Shown piece after piece: positions 1-7,002 of a DNA stretch of 43,234 nt (position 1 is its first letter; each line of letters starts with the position of its first letter). The notes below the pieces were generated by a model that was not told the origin of the DNA, made no database searches, and was given only the letters and a program-made list of their open reading frames with translations. Source of the stretch: Saccharospirillaceae bacterium (GTDB taxonomy: Bacteria; Pseudomonadota; Gammaproteobacteria; Pseudomonadales; Natronospirillaceae); assembly GCA_007116635.1 (NCBI GenBank), contig SKIB01000070.1:1-43234 (forward strand), given 5' to 3'. The position numbers were made by a program, and so were the translations under genes.

Positions 1-2
1 CC

Positions 3-545
3 CTGGATGCTGAGTTGTTGGCTGAGGTCGAGCAGCTGTATTACCGTGCCGACAACCAGAGCGAGCGGGCCATGGCGCTGCGCTTGCTGCTGGATCATGG
101 CAAGGCGGATCAAGCCCAGTTGGCGCAACAGCATTTTTATCAGCACTGGCAGCAGGATCAGCAGATGTTGGAATTCTGGTTGGCGGTGCAGGCAGGTTGC
201 AAGCAAGTCAGTCTGGTGGATGTGCAAGCCTTGCTGCAATCGCTCAGCTTTGACGCCAGTAACCCCAACATGATGCGTAGCCTGCTCGGGCAGTTTGCCG
301 CCAACAGCAATTTTCATCTTGAGCCTCAGGCCAACTATGCTTTCTTGGCGCAGCAGGTGTTGCTGATTGACGGTAAAAACCCGCAAATGGCGGCACGCTT
401 GGTGACGGCTCTAACCCGCTGGCGGCGAGTGGTTGAGCCCTATCAGGGGCTGATGCTGGCGCAACTGAAGAACTTGGCGCAGCAGCCACTGTCGAACGAT
501 CTCTATGAGGTGGTGAGCAAAGCACTGGAGGGCGCTCCGGCATGA
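3..545 (+). CDS. pepN: Aminopeptidase N, C-terminal fragment (partial at window edge)
   Basis: This reading frame is open from the first bases of the window, so only the last ~180 residues of a larger protein are present. The segment resembles the C-terminal helical (ARM-like) domain of gammaproteobacterial PepN, an M1-family zinc aminopeptidase that trims N-terminal residues in the cytoplasm. Recognisable features are the motif around SFDASNPNMMRSLLGQFA, then KNPQMAARLVTAL and the closing LSNDLYEVVSKAL, which match the end of E. coli PepN in order. The catalytic HExxH domain lies upstream of the window and cannot be checked. The stop codon overlaps the next start by ATGA, so the SDR gene is probably translationally coupled. 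Confidence 0.9.
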   Translation: MDAELLAEVEQLYYRADNQSERAMALRLLLDHGKADQAQLAQQHFYQHWQQDQQMLEFWLAVQAGCKQVSLVDVQALLQSLSFDASNPNMMRSLLGQFAANSNFHLEPQANYAFLAQQVLLIDGKNPQMAARLVTALTRWRRVVEPYQGLMLAQLKNLAQQPLSNDLYEVVSKALEGAPA

Positions 546-1339
546 GTTGGCTGTGGTTGACCGGTGCCACAGGTGGCCTGGGCCGCGCCCTGGCTGAGCA
601 ATACGCCCGCCAGGGGCAGTCCTTGCTGCTCAGCGCCCGTGACCCCAAGGCTTTGGCTGAGCTGGCCGCCAGCCTGCCCGGCCAGCATCAATGCTTGGCC
701 TTTGATCTGCTGGATTTGCAGCAGCCAGAGCAGCGCCAACAGCTGCTGCAAGCCTTGCTGCCCTATGTGCAGCAGGGCATTAGCATGGCCATTTTTAATG
801 CTGGCCAAAGTCAACGCAGCTTTGTGCTGCAAACTCAGGTTGAGGTAGAACAGCGGCTGATGTGGATTAACTTTCACGCCCCTGCCATTCTGTCGCGCTT
901 ATTGCTGCCTTACCTGCTGCAGCAGGATCAGCCCAGCCAGTTGGTTTATGTGTCGAGCATGGCCGGGCGATTAGGCTCACCTGGCCGCGCCGGTTACAGT
1001 GCCGCCAAGCATGCCTTGACCGGTTGGGTCGATAGCCTGCGTCAAGAGTTGGTTGGCCAGCCAGTGCGTGTCCGTTTGCTCAGTCCGGACTTCATTGCCA
1101 CCGGCATTGCCAAGGCGGCCTTAACAGGTGATGGTACGGCCTATGGCAAGCTGGATGCTGAAATTGCTCATGGCTTAAGTGCCCAGCAGATGGCCGAAAG
1201 CATGTGCAAGGCCTTGGCCAGTAAGCAAGACGACATTCGTCTGTGCGGTGCTAAGGTTAGGCTGGCGGATTGGATTTATCGTCTCAATCCTGAGTGGTAT
1301 CACCTGCTGCTGGCGAGGTTTTATCGTCGCGATTTTTAG
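542..1339 (+). CDS. Short-chain dehydrogenase/reductase, classical SDR family
   Basis: A 265-residue Rossmann-fold oxidoreductase of the classical SDR family. The nucleotide-binding motif TGATGGLG lies at residues 7-14, NAG at 86-88, the structural Asn near 110, the catalytic Ser at 138/139, and the YxxxK pair at Tyr152 and Lys156. It should therefore be an NAD(P)H-dependent oxidoreductase; the substrate cannot be deduced. The C-terminal ~60 residues, after the cofactor domain, resemble DHRS-type SDRs that act on lipidic or steroid-like carbonyls, but that is only suggestive. It overlaps pepN by ATGA and is followed by the repeat-rich gap, so it is likely the last gene of the pepN transcript. 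Confidence 0.85.
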   Translation: MSWLWLTGATGGLGRALAEQYARQGQSLLLSARDPKALAELAASLPGQHQCLAFDLLDLQQPEQRQQLLQALLPYVQQGISMAIFNAGQSQRSFVLQTQVEVEQRLMWINFHAPAILSRLLLPYLLQQDQPSQLVYVSSMAGRLGSPGRAGYSAAKHALTGWVDSLRQELVGQPVRVRLLSPDFIATGIAKAALTGDGTAYGKLDAEIAHGLSAQQMAESMCKALASKQDDIRLCGAKVRLADWIYRLNPEWYHLLLARFYRRDF

Positions 1340-1348
1340 CTCATTAAG

Positions 1349-1374
1349 TCATCCTGCGCCCAGTCGCAGGATCT
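1349..1374 (+). repeat. REP-like palindromic element, copy 1
   Basis: Imperfect palindrome with arms ATCCTGCG (1351-1358) and CGCAGGAT (1365-1372) around a 6-nt loop CCCAGT, preceded by GTC and followed by CT. It lies just after the SDR stop codon and could act as a transcript-end hairpin, although no T-run follows. Confidence 0.75.
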
Positions 1375-1507
1375 CCTGATCTCGCTCGGGACTGCCGTTT
1401 CCCGCCCTGTCGCCGGTCTGGCAACTGGGCTCTCGGGGACGCTATTCGCCGTCCTGGCCGCTTGACGGCGTCCATCCCTGGCCGCCGACACCCCTCGATC
1501 CCAGTTC

Positions 1508-1528
1508 CCAGCCCGCTCCTTGGGCTGG
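1508..1528. repeat. GC-rich inverted repeat
   Basis: Perfect 7-bp stem CCAGCCC (1508-1514) and GGGCTGG (1522-1528) around a 7-nt loop, within the segment bounded by palindrome copies 1 and 2. No T-run follows, so it is not called a terminator. Confidence 0.5.
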
Positions 1529-1540
1529 TTCTAGGCTGTT

Positions 1541-1567
1541 GTCATCCTGCGCGCAGTCGCAGGATCT
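1541..1567 (+). repeat. REP-like palindromic element, copy 2
   Basis: Same orientation as copy 1 and nearly identical across ~26 bases. Arms ATCCTGCG (1544-1551) and CGCAGGAT (1558-1565) flank loop CGCAGT. Copies 1 and 2 enclose ~165 bp of GC-rich sequence. Confidence 0.75.
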
Positions 1568-1721
1568 TATGATGCGCCGTCACTCTTTTAAGTGAGTCAC
1601 CAACAATGCTCCAGCCAGCCCAGCGTCAAGTGGGTGCTGGCTTGTGGCCGTCGGCGGCGTCAGGAGCACAGGGATGTGCGGATGCGAATGCCCATGGATG
1701 GCGCAAGCGCTGTTGGCGGCC

Positions 1722-1748
1722 TGTCACCCTGCGCGCAGTCGCAGGGTC
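1722..1748 (+). repeat. REP-like palindromic element, copy 3
   Basis: Variant stem ACCCTGCG (1726-1733) and CGCAGGGT (1740-1747) with loop CGCAGT. The A-T to A-C and G-T changes relative to copies 1 and 2 are compensatory across the stem, so pairing is preserved. Confidence 0.7.
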
Positions 1749-1837
1749 TACATAAAAAGCAGCGCGCCGCGAATGCTCGCCAGAGGCCACAAGGCAGCAA
1801 CCGCAGCAGGGCTGGCGCAGCCTGTGGAGTCAGTGAG

Positions 1838-1865
1838 AGACCCTGCGACTTCGCGCAGGTTGACG
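1838..1865 (-). repeat. REP-like palindromic element, copy 4 (reverse orientation)
   Basis: Reads as the reverse complement of the forward copies: ACCCTGCG (1840-1847), ACTTCG centre, CGCAGGTT (1854-1861), then GAC. It merges directly into the tandem array that follows. Confidence 0.6.
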
Positions 1866-1932
1866 GAAGCACACGCAGGGTGACGGAAACACGCAGGGGT
1901 GACGGAAACACACGCAGGGTAGCTGAAACAAG
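1854..1932 (+). repeat. Decayed tandem array of half-palindromes, four units
   Basis: Four head-to-tail units of 18-21 nt begin at 1854, 1874, 1892 and 1913. Each has the form CGCAGGGTGACGGAAACA with small changes. The CGCAGGGT part equals one arm of the neighbouring palindromes, so the array looks like repeated half-elements rather than an independent repeat. Confidence 0.7.
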
Positions 1933-1994
1933 CCCAGCAGCGACTAAGTGTGGTCATTGAGCATCCAGTTACTTTATGTTACGAGCATAGCTGT

Positions 1995-2018
1995 TATAGT
2001 GGTATTTTTAAGATAGGG
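1995..2018 (+). promoter_or_regulatory. Probable -10 box and Shine-Dalgarno for the RNase J-like gene
   Basis: TATAGT at 1995-2000 resembles a sigma-70 -10 box, with only a weak TTTATG-like -35 about 16 bp upstream. AGGG at 2015-2018 lies 7 nt before the ATG at 2026. Confidence 0.4.
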
Positions 2019-2025
2019 TAGTTAC

Positions 2026-3411
2026 ATGCAAGCAAATCACAATGAGCTCTGGCTACTGCCTTTGGGCGGCTGCGGCGAAATCGGCATGAACCTCAATCTG
2101 TATGGCCATGACCAACAATGGTTGATGGTGGATTGCGGCGTGACCTTTGGCAAAAATCAGCCAGGCCAGCCCAACAGAATTTTAATGGCCGATCCGGACT
2201 TTATTGCCAGCCGTCGACAACAATTGCAAGGCATAGTTATTACCCATGGCCATGAGGATCACATCGGAGCCGTACCTTACCTCTGGCCCCTGTTGCTCTG
2301 TCCGGTCTATTGCACACCCTTTGCGGCGCAGATTCTACGGCGCAAATTGCGCGACCTGAAGCTAATCGACCAGGTGCCCATTATTGAGGTAGATCCAAAG
2401 CAGCCCTTGCAGTTAGGGCATTTCCTCCTGCATTGGGTACCCCTGACCCATTCCATTCCAGAGGCCTTTGGCCTGCTGATTGAATGCCCTGCGGGTCGGG
2501 TATTCCATACCGCCGATTGGAAGCTGGATCCGCAGCCCATCTTGGGTGCGCCCTACCAGCCGCAGCGTTATCAGGCACTGGCCAACAAGAAAGTCACTGC
2601 CATGGTATGTGACAGCACCAATGCTACCTTGCCTGGTCATTCGATCAGTGAGGGTGAGTTGTTGGCTGGTCTTGAGCATTACATTGCCAAAGCCAAGGGC
2701 AGGGTGGTGGTCAGTTGTTTTGCCAGTAATCTGGCCCGAGTGGCCAGCGTCTATCGCATTGCCCTGGCCTATGACCGCCAAGTGGCCCTGCTCGGTCGTT
2801 CCTTGAGCGCCATGCTGCAGGCCGCCAGAGCCACTGGCCATTGGCAAGAAGGGCCCTTTGTGCCTAATGAGCATTTGGGCTATTTGCCTGAGCATGCCAC
2901 GCTGGTACTGGCCACTGGCAGCCAGGGCGAGGCCAATGCCGTACTGGCCAAATTGGCCTTTGACCGTCATCAGGACATGGAGTTAGCGGCTGGTGATACC
3001 GTGATTCTCAGTTCGAAAACCATTCCAGGCAACGAAGAGGCCGTAACCAGCCTGCTTAAAGCCCTGCAAGCCAAGGGGGTAGAGGTGGTGGACACCGATA
3101 CCGCCTCGATGCCCATTCATGCCAGTGGTCATCCCTGTCAGGATGAGTTGCAGCTGATGTACCAATGGGTGCAGCCGCAGATTGCCGTGCCGGTGCACGG
3201 TGAGCCCGTGCATTTGCAGGCTCATGCCGAGCTGTGCAAAGCCTGGGGTGTGCCCAGCCAGCTGCTTGGTCGTAACGGTGATCTATTTTTGCTGGCGCCA
3301 ACGCCCGGTATTCGCCGCCAAGTGGTTAAAACGGGTCGCCTGGAATGGCTGCCCGGTGACTGGCGTCAGCCAGGTGAGTTAATTTGCGCTACACTGGATT
3401 CGGACAAATAA
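2026..3411 (+). CDS. RNase J-like metallo-beta-lactamase-fold nuclease (short form)
   Basis: A 461-residue metallo-beta-lactamase/beta-CASP protein of the ribonuclease J group. It opens with LPLGGCGEIGMN (residues 11-22), as in RNase J. The metal-binding HGHEDH motif is at 74-79, further ligand candidates are His142 and Asp164, the beta-CASP ATGSQGE motif is at 297-302, and HASGH is at 365-369, with a final His at 391. These indicate a two-zinc phosphodiesterase acting on RNA. RNase J1/J2 are about 555 residues and carry an extra C-terminal domain; this protein ends ~90 residues earlier, so it should differ in assembly. It is monocistronic by spacing. RNase J function is inferred by family, and a DNA substrate is not excluded. 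Confidence 0.85.
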   Translation: MQANHNELWLLPLGGCGEIGMNLNLYGHDQQWLMVDCGVTFGKNQPGQPNRILMADPDFIASRRQQLQGIVITHGHEDHIGAVPYLWPLLLCPVYCTPFAAQILRRKLRDLKLIDQVPIIEVDPKQPLQLGHFLLHWVPLTHSIPEAFGLLIECPAGRVFHTADWKLDPQPILGAPYQPQRYQALANKKVTAMVCDSTNATLPGHSISEGELLAGLEHYIAKAKGRVVVSCFASNLARVASVYRIALAYDRQVALLGRSLSAMLQAARATGHWQEGPFVPNEHLGYLPEHATLVLATGSQGEANAVLAKLAFDRHQDMELAAGDTVILSSKTIPGNEEAVTSLLKALQAKGVEVVDTDTASMPIHASGHPCQDELQLMYQWVQPQIAVPVHGEPVHLQAHAELCKAWGVPSQLLGRNGDLFLLAPTPGIRRQVVKTGRLEWLPGDWRQPGELICATLDSDK

Positions 3412-3484
3412 ACAGGCTGGTGTTTGTGATTGAAAGGCCTACAATGCCGCTCCTTTGATCGGTGACTCAAGACGGCTGACGTAA

Positions 3485-3535
3485 GTGGTCATTGGGGCAA
3501 TGTGGTCATATGGGTATAGTGGTCATATGGGCATA
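3485..3535 (+). repeat. Three 17-bp tandem repeats upstream of rimB
   Basis: Units at 3485-3501 (diverged), 3502-3518 and 3519-3535. The last two are GTGGTCATATGGGYATA, differing at one base, and a fourth partial unit GTG(C)TCA follows. The array lies 55 bp before the rimB start in the leader/promoter region. Confidence 0.75.
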
Positions 3536-3590
3536 GTGCTCAAAGCAGCTTGGTTCAGTGCTGGATCAGTCAGTGAACAGGAGATAACGA

Positions 3591-4028
3591 ATGCAAATGG
3601 TGGGTTGGCGTGAGTGGGTTGCCTTGCCTGAGTTAGGCCTGGCACGCATCAAATGCAAGGTGGATACTGGTGCCCGAACCTCGGCCTTACATGCCTTTGA
3701 GGTACAGCCCTTTGTGCAGCAGGGAGAACCCTGGGTGCGTTTTGCCATTCATCCTGTGCAGGGTAATACTCAATTGCAGCAATGGTGCGAGGCTCGGGTG
3801 GTGGATCAGCGCATGGTGACCGATTCAGGCGGTCACCGTTCGCAGCGATTTTTCATTCGCACTCTGTTGCGTCTTGGGCCATTCTCTTATCCAATAGACA
3901 TGTCATTGACCAACCGTGATAGCATGAAATTTCGCATGTTGCTTGGGCGGCAAGCATTGAAGCAGTATTCTTTTTTAGTTAATTCGTCGACATCTTATTT
4001 ACAGCCCTGGCAAGAGAGCACTGCATGA
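3591..4028 (+). CDS. rimB: RimB-type retropepsin-like protease (PF05618, annotated as ATP-dependent zinc protease)
   Basis: A 145-residue protein of the PF05618 family, often labelled ATP-dependent zinc protease but structurally a retropepsin-like aspartic protease. The active-site signature KVDTGART spans residues 23-30 with the D-T-G triad at 25-27, followed by SALHA. RimB homologues in Pseudomonas are encoded with rimK and modulate RimK activity on ribosomal protein S6; the same partnership is inferred here from adjacency. The start is fixed by AGGAG at 3579-3583, 7 nt upstream of the ATG. The stop overlaps rimK by ATGA. Three 17-bp repeats precede the gene and may be regulatory. Confidence 0.85.
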   Translation: MQMVGWREWVALPELGLARIKCKVDTGARTSALHAFEVQPFVQQGEPWVRFAIHPVQGNTQLQQWCEARVVDQRMVTDSGGHRSQRFFIRTLLRLGPFSYPIDMSLTNRDSMKFRMLLGRQALKQYSFLVNSSTSYLQPWQESTA

Positions 4029-4942
4029 AAATTGCGATTCTATCCCGCAACGCCAAACTCTATTCGACTCGCAGGCTGGTAGCCGCTGCCGAGGCTCGTG
4101 GTCATCAGGTGAGGGTGATTGATGCCCTGCGCTGTTACATGAACATCACGGCTCATAATCCGCAAATACATTACCGTGGCGAGATTTTGGAAGACTTTGA
4201 TGCGGTCATTCCTCGCATCGGTGCCTCCATCACTTTTTATGGCACCGCAGTGCTGCGCCAGTTCGAAATGATGAATGTCTACCCCCTTAATGAATCCGTG
4301 GCCATCAGTCGTTCGCGTGACAAGTTACGCAGTTTACAGCTGCTATCACGCAAGGGCATTGGTTTGCCGGTTACGGGCTTTGCCCATTCGCCAGACGACA
4401 TTCAAGACTTGCTGGGTATTGTTGGTGGCGCGCCAGCAGTGATTAAACTGCTTGAGGGTACCCAAGGCATTGGCGTGGTGTTAGCGGAAACTCAGGGTGC
4501 TGCTGAAAGTGTGATTCAGGCCTTTATGGGCATGAAGCAACACATCCTAGTGCAAGAATTTATTAAGGAGGCTAAGGGGGCGGATATTCGTGCCTTTGTG
4601 GTAGGTGGTAAAGTTGTGGCAGCCATGAAGCGCCAAGCCAAAGAGGGTGAATTTCGCTCTAACTTGCATCGAGGCGGCAGTGCCAGTCTATGCCGCATTA
4701 CCCCTGAGGAGCGCTCGGTAGCCATCCGTGCGGCGCGGGTGATGGGCTTGAATGTTTGTGGTGTGGATCTATTACGCTCTAATCATGGCCCGGTAGTGAT
4801 GGAGGTAAACTCTTCTCCTGGTCTTGAAGGCATTGAGTCTGCTTCAGGTAAAGATATAGCCGATATGATCATTCAATTCATTGAGCAAAACGTAGGCACT
4901 AAGGAGTCCGGTCGCCGAACTCAAACCAAGGGCAAGGGCTAA
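4025..4942 (+). CDS. rimK: RimK, ATP-grasp glutamate ligase for ribosomal protein S6
   Basis: At 305 residues it is close to E. coli RimK (300). It begins [18 protein letters not shown], typical of the family, and carries ATP-grasp motifs around [18 protein letters not shown], the [18 protein letters not shown] loop, and the metal-binding [14 protein letters not shown] near residue 260. RimK adds glutamate residues to the C-terminus of S6 using ATP, altering the ribosome. A short Lys/Arg/Gly tail (RRTQTKGKG) follows the conserved domain. It overlaps rimB by ATGA and the deacylase gene by TAATG, giving a tightly coupled three-gene operon. Confidence 0.95.
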   Translation: MKIAILSRNAKLYSTRRLVAAAEARGHQVRVIDALRCYMNITAHNPQIHYRGEILEDFDAVIPRIGASITFYGTAVLRQFEMMNVYPLNESVAISRSRDKLRSLQLLSRKGIGLPVTGFAHSPDDIQDLLGIVGGAPAVIKLLEGTQGIGVVLAETQGAAESVIQAFMGMKQHILVQEFIKEAKGADIRAFVVGGKVVAAMKRQAKEGEFRSNLHRGGSASLCRITPEERSVAIRAARVMGLNVCGVDLLRSNHGPVVMEVNSSPGLEGIESASGKDIADMIIQFIEQNVGTKESGRRTQTKGKG

Positions 4943-5982
4943 TGGCTCCTAACCCTGGTTTGTTAATTGCTGGGCAGCAAGTCTTGGCCGGTGAGCGTAA
5001 AGCCCTAGCTCTCCCTCTGGGTAGTCTTTATAGCCACATGCCTGCTGAGTTGCCTTTGCAAGTGATTTGCGGCAAGCGAGCAGGGCCGGTGCTCTTTGTC
5101 TCGGCAGCGGTGCATGGTGATGAACTTAATGGTGTAGAAATCATTCGTAGGCTATTACAGTTGCCACAATTGCAGCGTTTACGCGGCAGCTTGATCGCTG
5201 CGCCAATCGTTAACCTTTATGGTTTTTTGCAGCAAAGTCGCTACTTGCCAGACCGACGTGATCTAAATCGCAGTTTTCCCGGCAGTGCTCAGGGGTCGCT
5301 TGCAGCACGCCTAGCCAGAATGGTCGCGCAAGACATATTGCCCTTGGTGACTCATGGCATCGACTTGCATACTGGTGCTGTACACCGAGCAAACTTGCCT
5401 CAGATTCGCGCCGATCTAGACGATGAGGTCACTCTGGCCATGGCCAAGGCCTTTGGTTCGCCGGTGATCCTGAATTCTGCTCTTAGGGACGGTTCACTGC
5501 GAGCGACGGCTAAGGACTTGGGTATTCCTATTCTGGTCTACGAAGCGGGCGAGGCCCTGCGTTTTGACGACATCAGCATCCGTGGTGGCGTACATGGCAT
5601 CCTGCAGGTGATGAAACACCTTGGTATGTTGCCCACTAAAGCCAGCAAGCCAGTTAAAGACCCCATCATGGCACGCAACAGTTCGTGGCAGCGGGCTCCG
5701 CGCAGTGGTGTCTTTCGCAGTCTAAAAAAACTGGGCCAGCGAGTTCAGCGCGATGAGCTGCTGGGCTACATCAGTGACCCCTTTGGTACGGACGAACAAG
5801 AAGTGCGTACCAAAGTTGGTGGTATTATTATTGGCATGCTGTATCTGCCACTGGTGCATGAAGGCGAAGCCCTGTTTCACGTAGCGCAGTTTAATCGCAC
5901 CGATCTGGCAGTCGAGCGAGTGGAGAGCTATCAAGAACGACTGGAGTCCAATCAATTGCTAGACAGTGACTTTCCCAGTTAG
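4942..5982 (+). CDS. Succinylglutamate desuccinylase/aspartoacylase-family zinc hydrolase
   Basis: A 346-residue M14-like protein of the PF04952 family. Zinc-binding His58 and Glu61 lie in AVHGDELNG, the third ligand is probably His143 in DLHTG, and the substrate-binding DRRDLNRSFPG is at 104-114. The C-terminal ~100 residues, with SGVFRSLKKLGQRVQ and DEQEVRT, resemble the beta-barrel domain of this family. Relatives cleave amide bonds of acylated amino acids or peptides. Homologues commonly sit with rimK and rimB, so a role in removing or remodelling glutamyl or acyl modifications is plausible but unproven. It overlaps rimK by one base (TAATG). No strong terminator follows; CCTTAA-C-TTAAGG at 6034-6046 is palindromic without a T-run. 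Confidence 0.8.
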   Translation: MAPNPGLLIAGQQVLAGERKALALPLGSLYSHMPAELPLQVICGKRAGPVLFVSAAVHGDELNGVEIIRRLLQLPQLQRLRGSLIAAPIVNLYGFLQQSRYLPDRRDLNRSFPGSAQGSLAARLARMVAQDILPLVTHGIDLHTGAVHRANLPQIRADLDDEVTLAMAKAFGSPVILNSALRDGSLRATAKDLGIPILVYEAGEALRFDDISIRGGVHGILQVMKHLGMLPTKASKPVKDPIMARNSSWQRAPRSGVFRSLKKLGQRVQRDELLGYISDPFGTDEQEVRTKVGGIIIGMLYLPLVHEGEALFHVAQFNRTDLAVERVESYQERLESNQLLDSDFPS

Positions 5983-6065
5983 TTAGTTCCGACAGATGGA
6001 ATTTCTTGGTCATAACAGCAGTTCAAATAGCCCTTAACTTAAGGCCCAAACTTGGCTGGCGCTGT

Positions 6066-6935
6066 TCATTCCCGCGCTAACGCGCTGTACACGCCCAGCT
6101 GCCAACTGGGGTGTTGAAATCGAAAACCTTGCTCCAGTAAGGCTTGCGGTAGGACTCGCTGACTGCAGAGCAACAGCTTGGCGCGGTCTGCACCCATGCT
6201 CAGGTACAGGGCTGGACTTGGGGTGGGCAGAAAGCTTGGCCGCTTTAAGGCTTGGCCAAGAATGCGGGCAAATTCTTTTTGCTGCAGCGGTTCGGGCGCG
6301 GTAAAATTATAGGCTGGCTTTAGCTCGGGTTGTTCGATCAGGAACCTCATGGCCGCCAGCCAGTCCGCGAGGCTGATCCAGCTCCAATAGTGCTTGCCAA
6401 GGCCCAGAGGGCCGCCCATGCCCAGCTTGAACAGAGGCAACAGTGGCTGCAGGGCTCCGCCCTTGGCCGACATCACCAGGCCGGTTCGCACGCAACACAC
6501 CTCAGTGCCTAACTGACGAAATTGCAACGCGGCCTGCTCCCACTGTTGGCAGAGTAGGCTGGATTGGTCACTGCCGGCGGCACTGTGCTCGGTCAACAGT
6601 TGCTCCCCGCCCTCGCCATAAAAGCCAATGGCTGAACCAGAAATGAGTCGTTTAGGGGGCTGTTGTTGGCAGAGTCTAAACAGCTCTTGGGTCAAGCCGA
6701 TGCGGCTTTCCTCAATGGCTTGCCAGCGCTTGGCCGTCCAACGATGGCTGAACAGGCTTTCACCTGCTAGGTTAATGATCAGTTCCGGTTGCCAGCTAAC
6801 CGCCTGTTGCAGCTGGTTAAACCAGCCGGCCTCAGGTCTGGCTTGCCTGCTGAATACTGCCCATTGATGCTGCGGCAAGGCTTGTCGCAGTGCCGATCCC
6901 AAGAACCCCGAACCACCAGTAATTAATATTTTCAT
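6066..6935 (-). CDS. TIGR01777-family NAD(P)-dependent epimerase/SDR (YfcH-like)
   Basis: A 289-residue extended SDR protein of the TIGR01777/YfcH family, E. coli YfcH being close in size. The N-terminal MKILITGGSGFLG sets the start at 6935 and gives the cofactor motif GGSGFLG at residues 7-13. NLAGES is at 55-60 and SGSAIGFYGEGG near 99-110. The end matches the family's DUF1731 tail (LPTPSPALYLSMG, then SQRVLPQALLEQGFRFQHP). The reaction is unknown for the family. An upstream in-frame extension of 33 codons exists but lacks conservation and overlaps the divergent promoter region. It is divergent from the ABC exporter genes, with ~67 bp between the two starts. Confidence 0.85.
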   Translation of the reverse strand: MKILITGGSGFLGSALRQALPQHQWAVFSRQARPEAGWFNQLQQAVSWQPELIINLAGESLFSHRWTAKRWQAIEESRIGLTQELFRLCQQQPPKRLISGSAIGFYGEGGEQLLTEHSAAGSDQSSLLCQQWEQAALQFRQLGTEVCCVRTGLVMSAKGGALQPLLPLFKLGMGGPLGLGKHYWSWISLADWLAAMRFLIEQPELKPAYNFTAPEPLQQKEFARILGQALKRPSFLPTPSPALYLSMGADRAKLLLCSQRVLPQALLEQGFRFQHPSWQLGVYSALARE

Positions 6936-7002
6936 TGAACCTGCCTTGAATTTTGCAAATCTACCTGCATCATACGCACTACAGCCACCATTGGAGCTTG
7001 GC

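Larger units (their letters stand above)
1340..2025. repeat. Gene-free repeat region with REP-like palindromes
   Basis: These 686 bases hold no convincing gene. Open frames here run through repeats and lack family resemblance. The stretch contains three forward copies and one reverse copy of a REP-like palindrome (stem ATCCTGCG/CGCAGGAT or ACCCTGCG/CGCAGGGT), a GC-rich hairpin, and a four-unit decayed tandem array, each listed separately. The last ~60 bases are AT-rich and hold the probable promoter of the downstream nuclease gene. Confidence 0.8.

Noticed and set aside
1349-1748. CRISPR array
   Set aside because: The repeats are few, unevenly spaced and palindromic with inverted copies, with no unique spacers of equal length and no cas genes.
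1592-1960. Open reading frames inside the repeat-rich gap
   Set aside because: They run through palindromes and the tandem array, have no ribosome site or family match, and give low-complexity proteins.
3485-3535. Replication iterons
   Set aside because: No replication initiator gene, DnaA-box cluster or AT-rich unwinding region lies next to them.
6034-6046. CCTTAA-C-TTAAGG palindrome as a terminator
   Set aside because: The stem is short and AT-rich and there is no T-run on either strand.
6946-7002. Upstream ATG for the YadG-like ATPase
   Set aside because: GGAG at 6993-6996 is spaced correctly for the ATG at 7003, and the extension is not part of the ABC domain.
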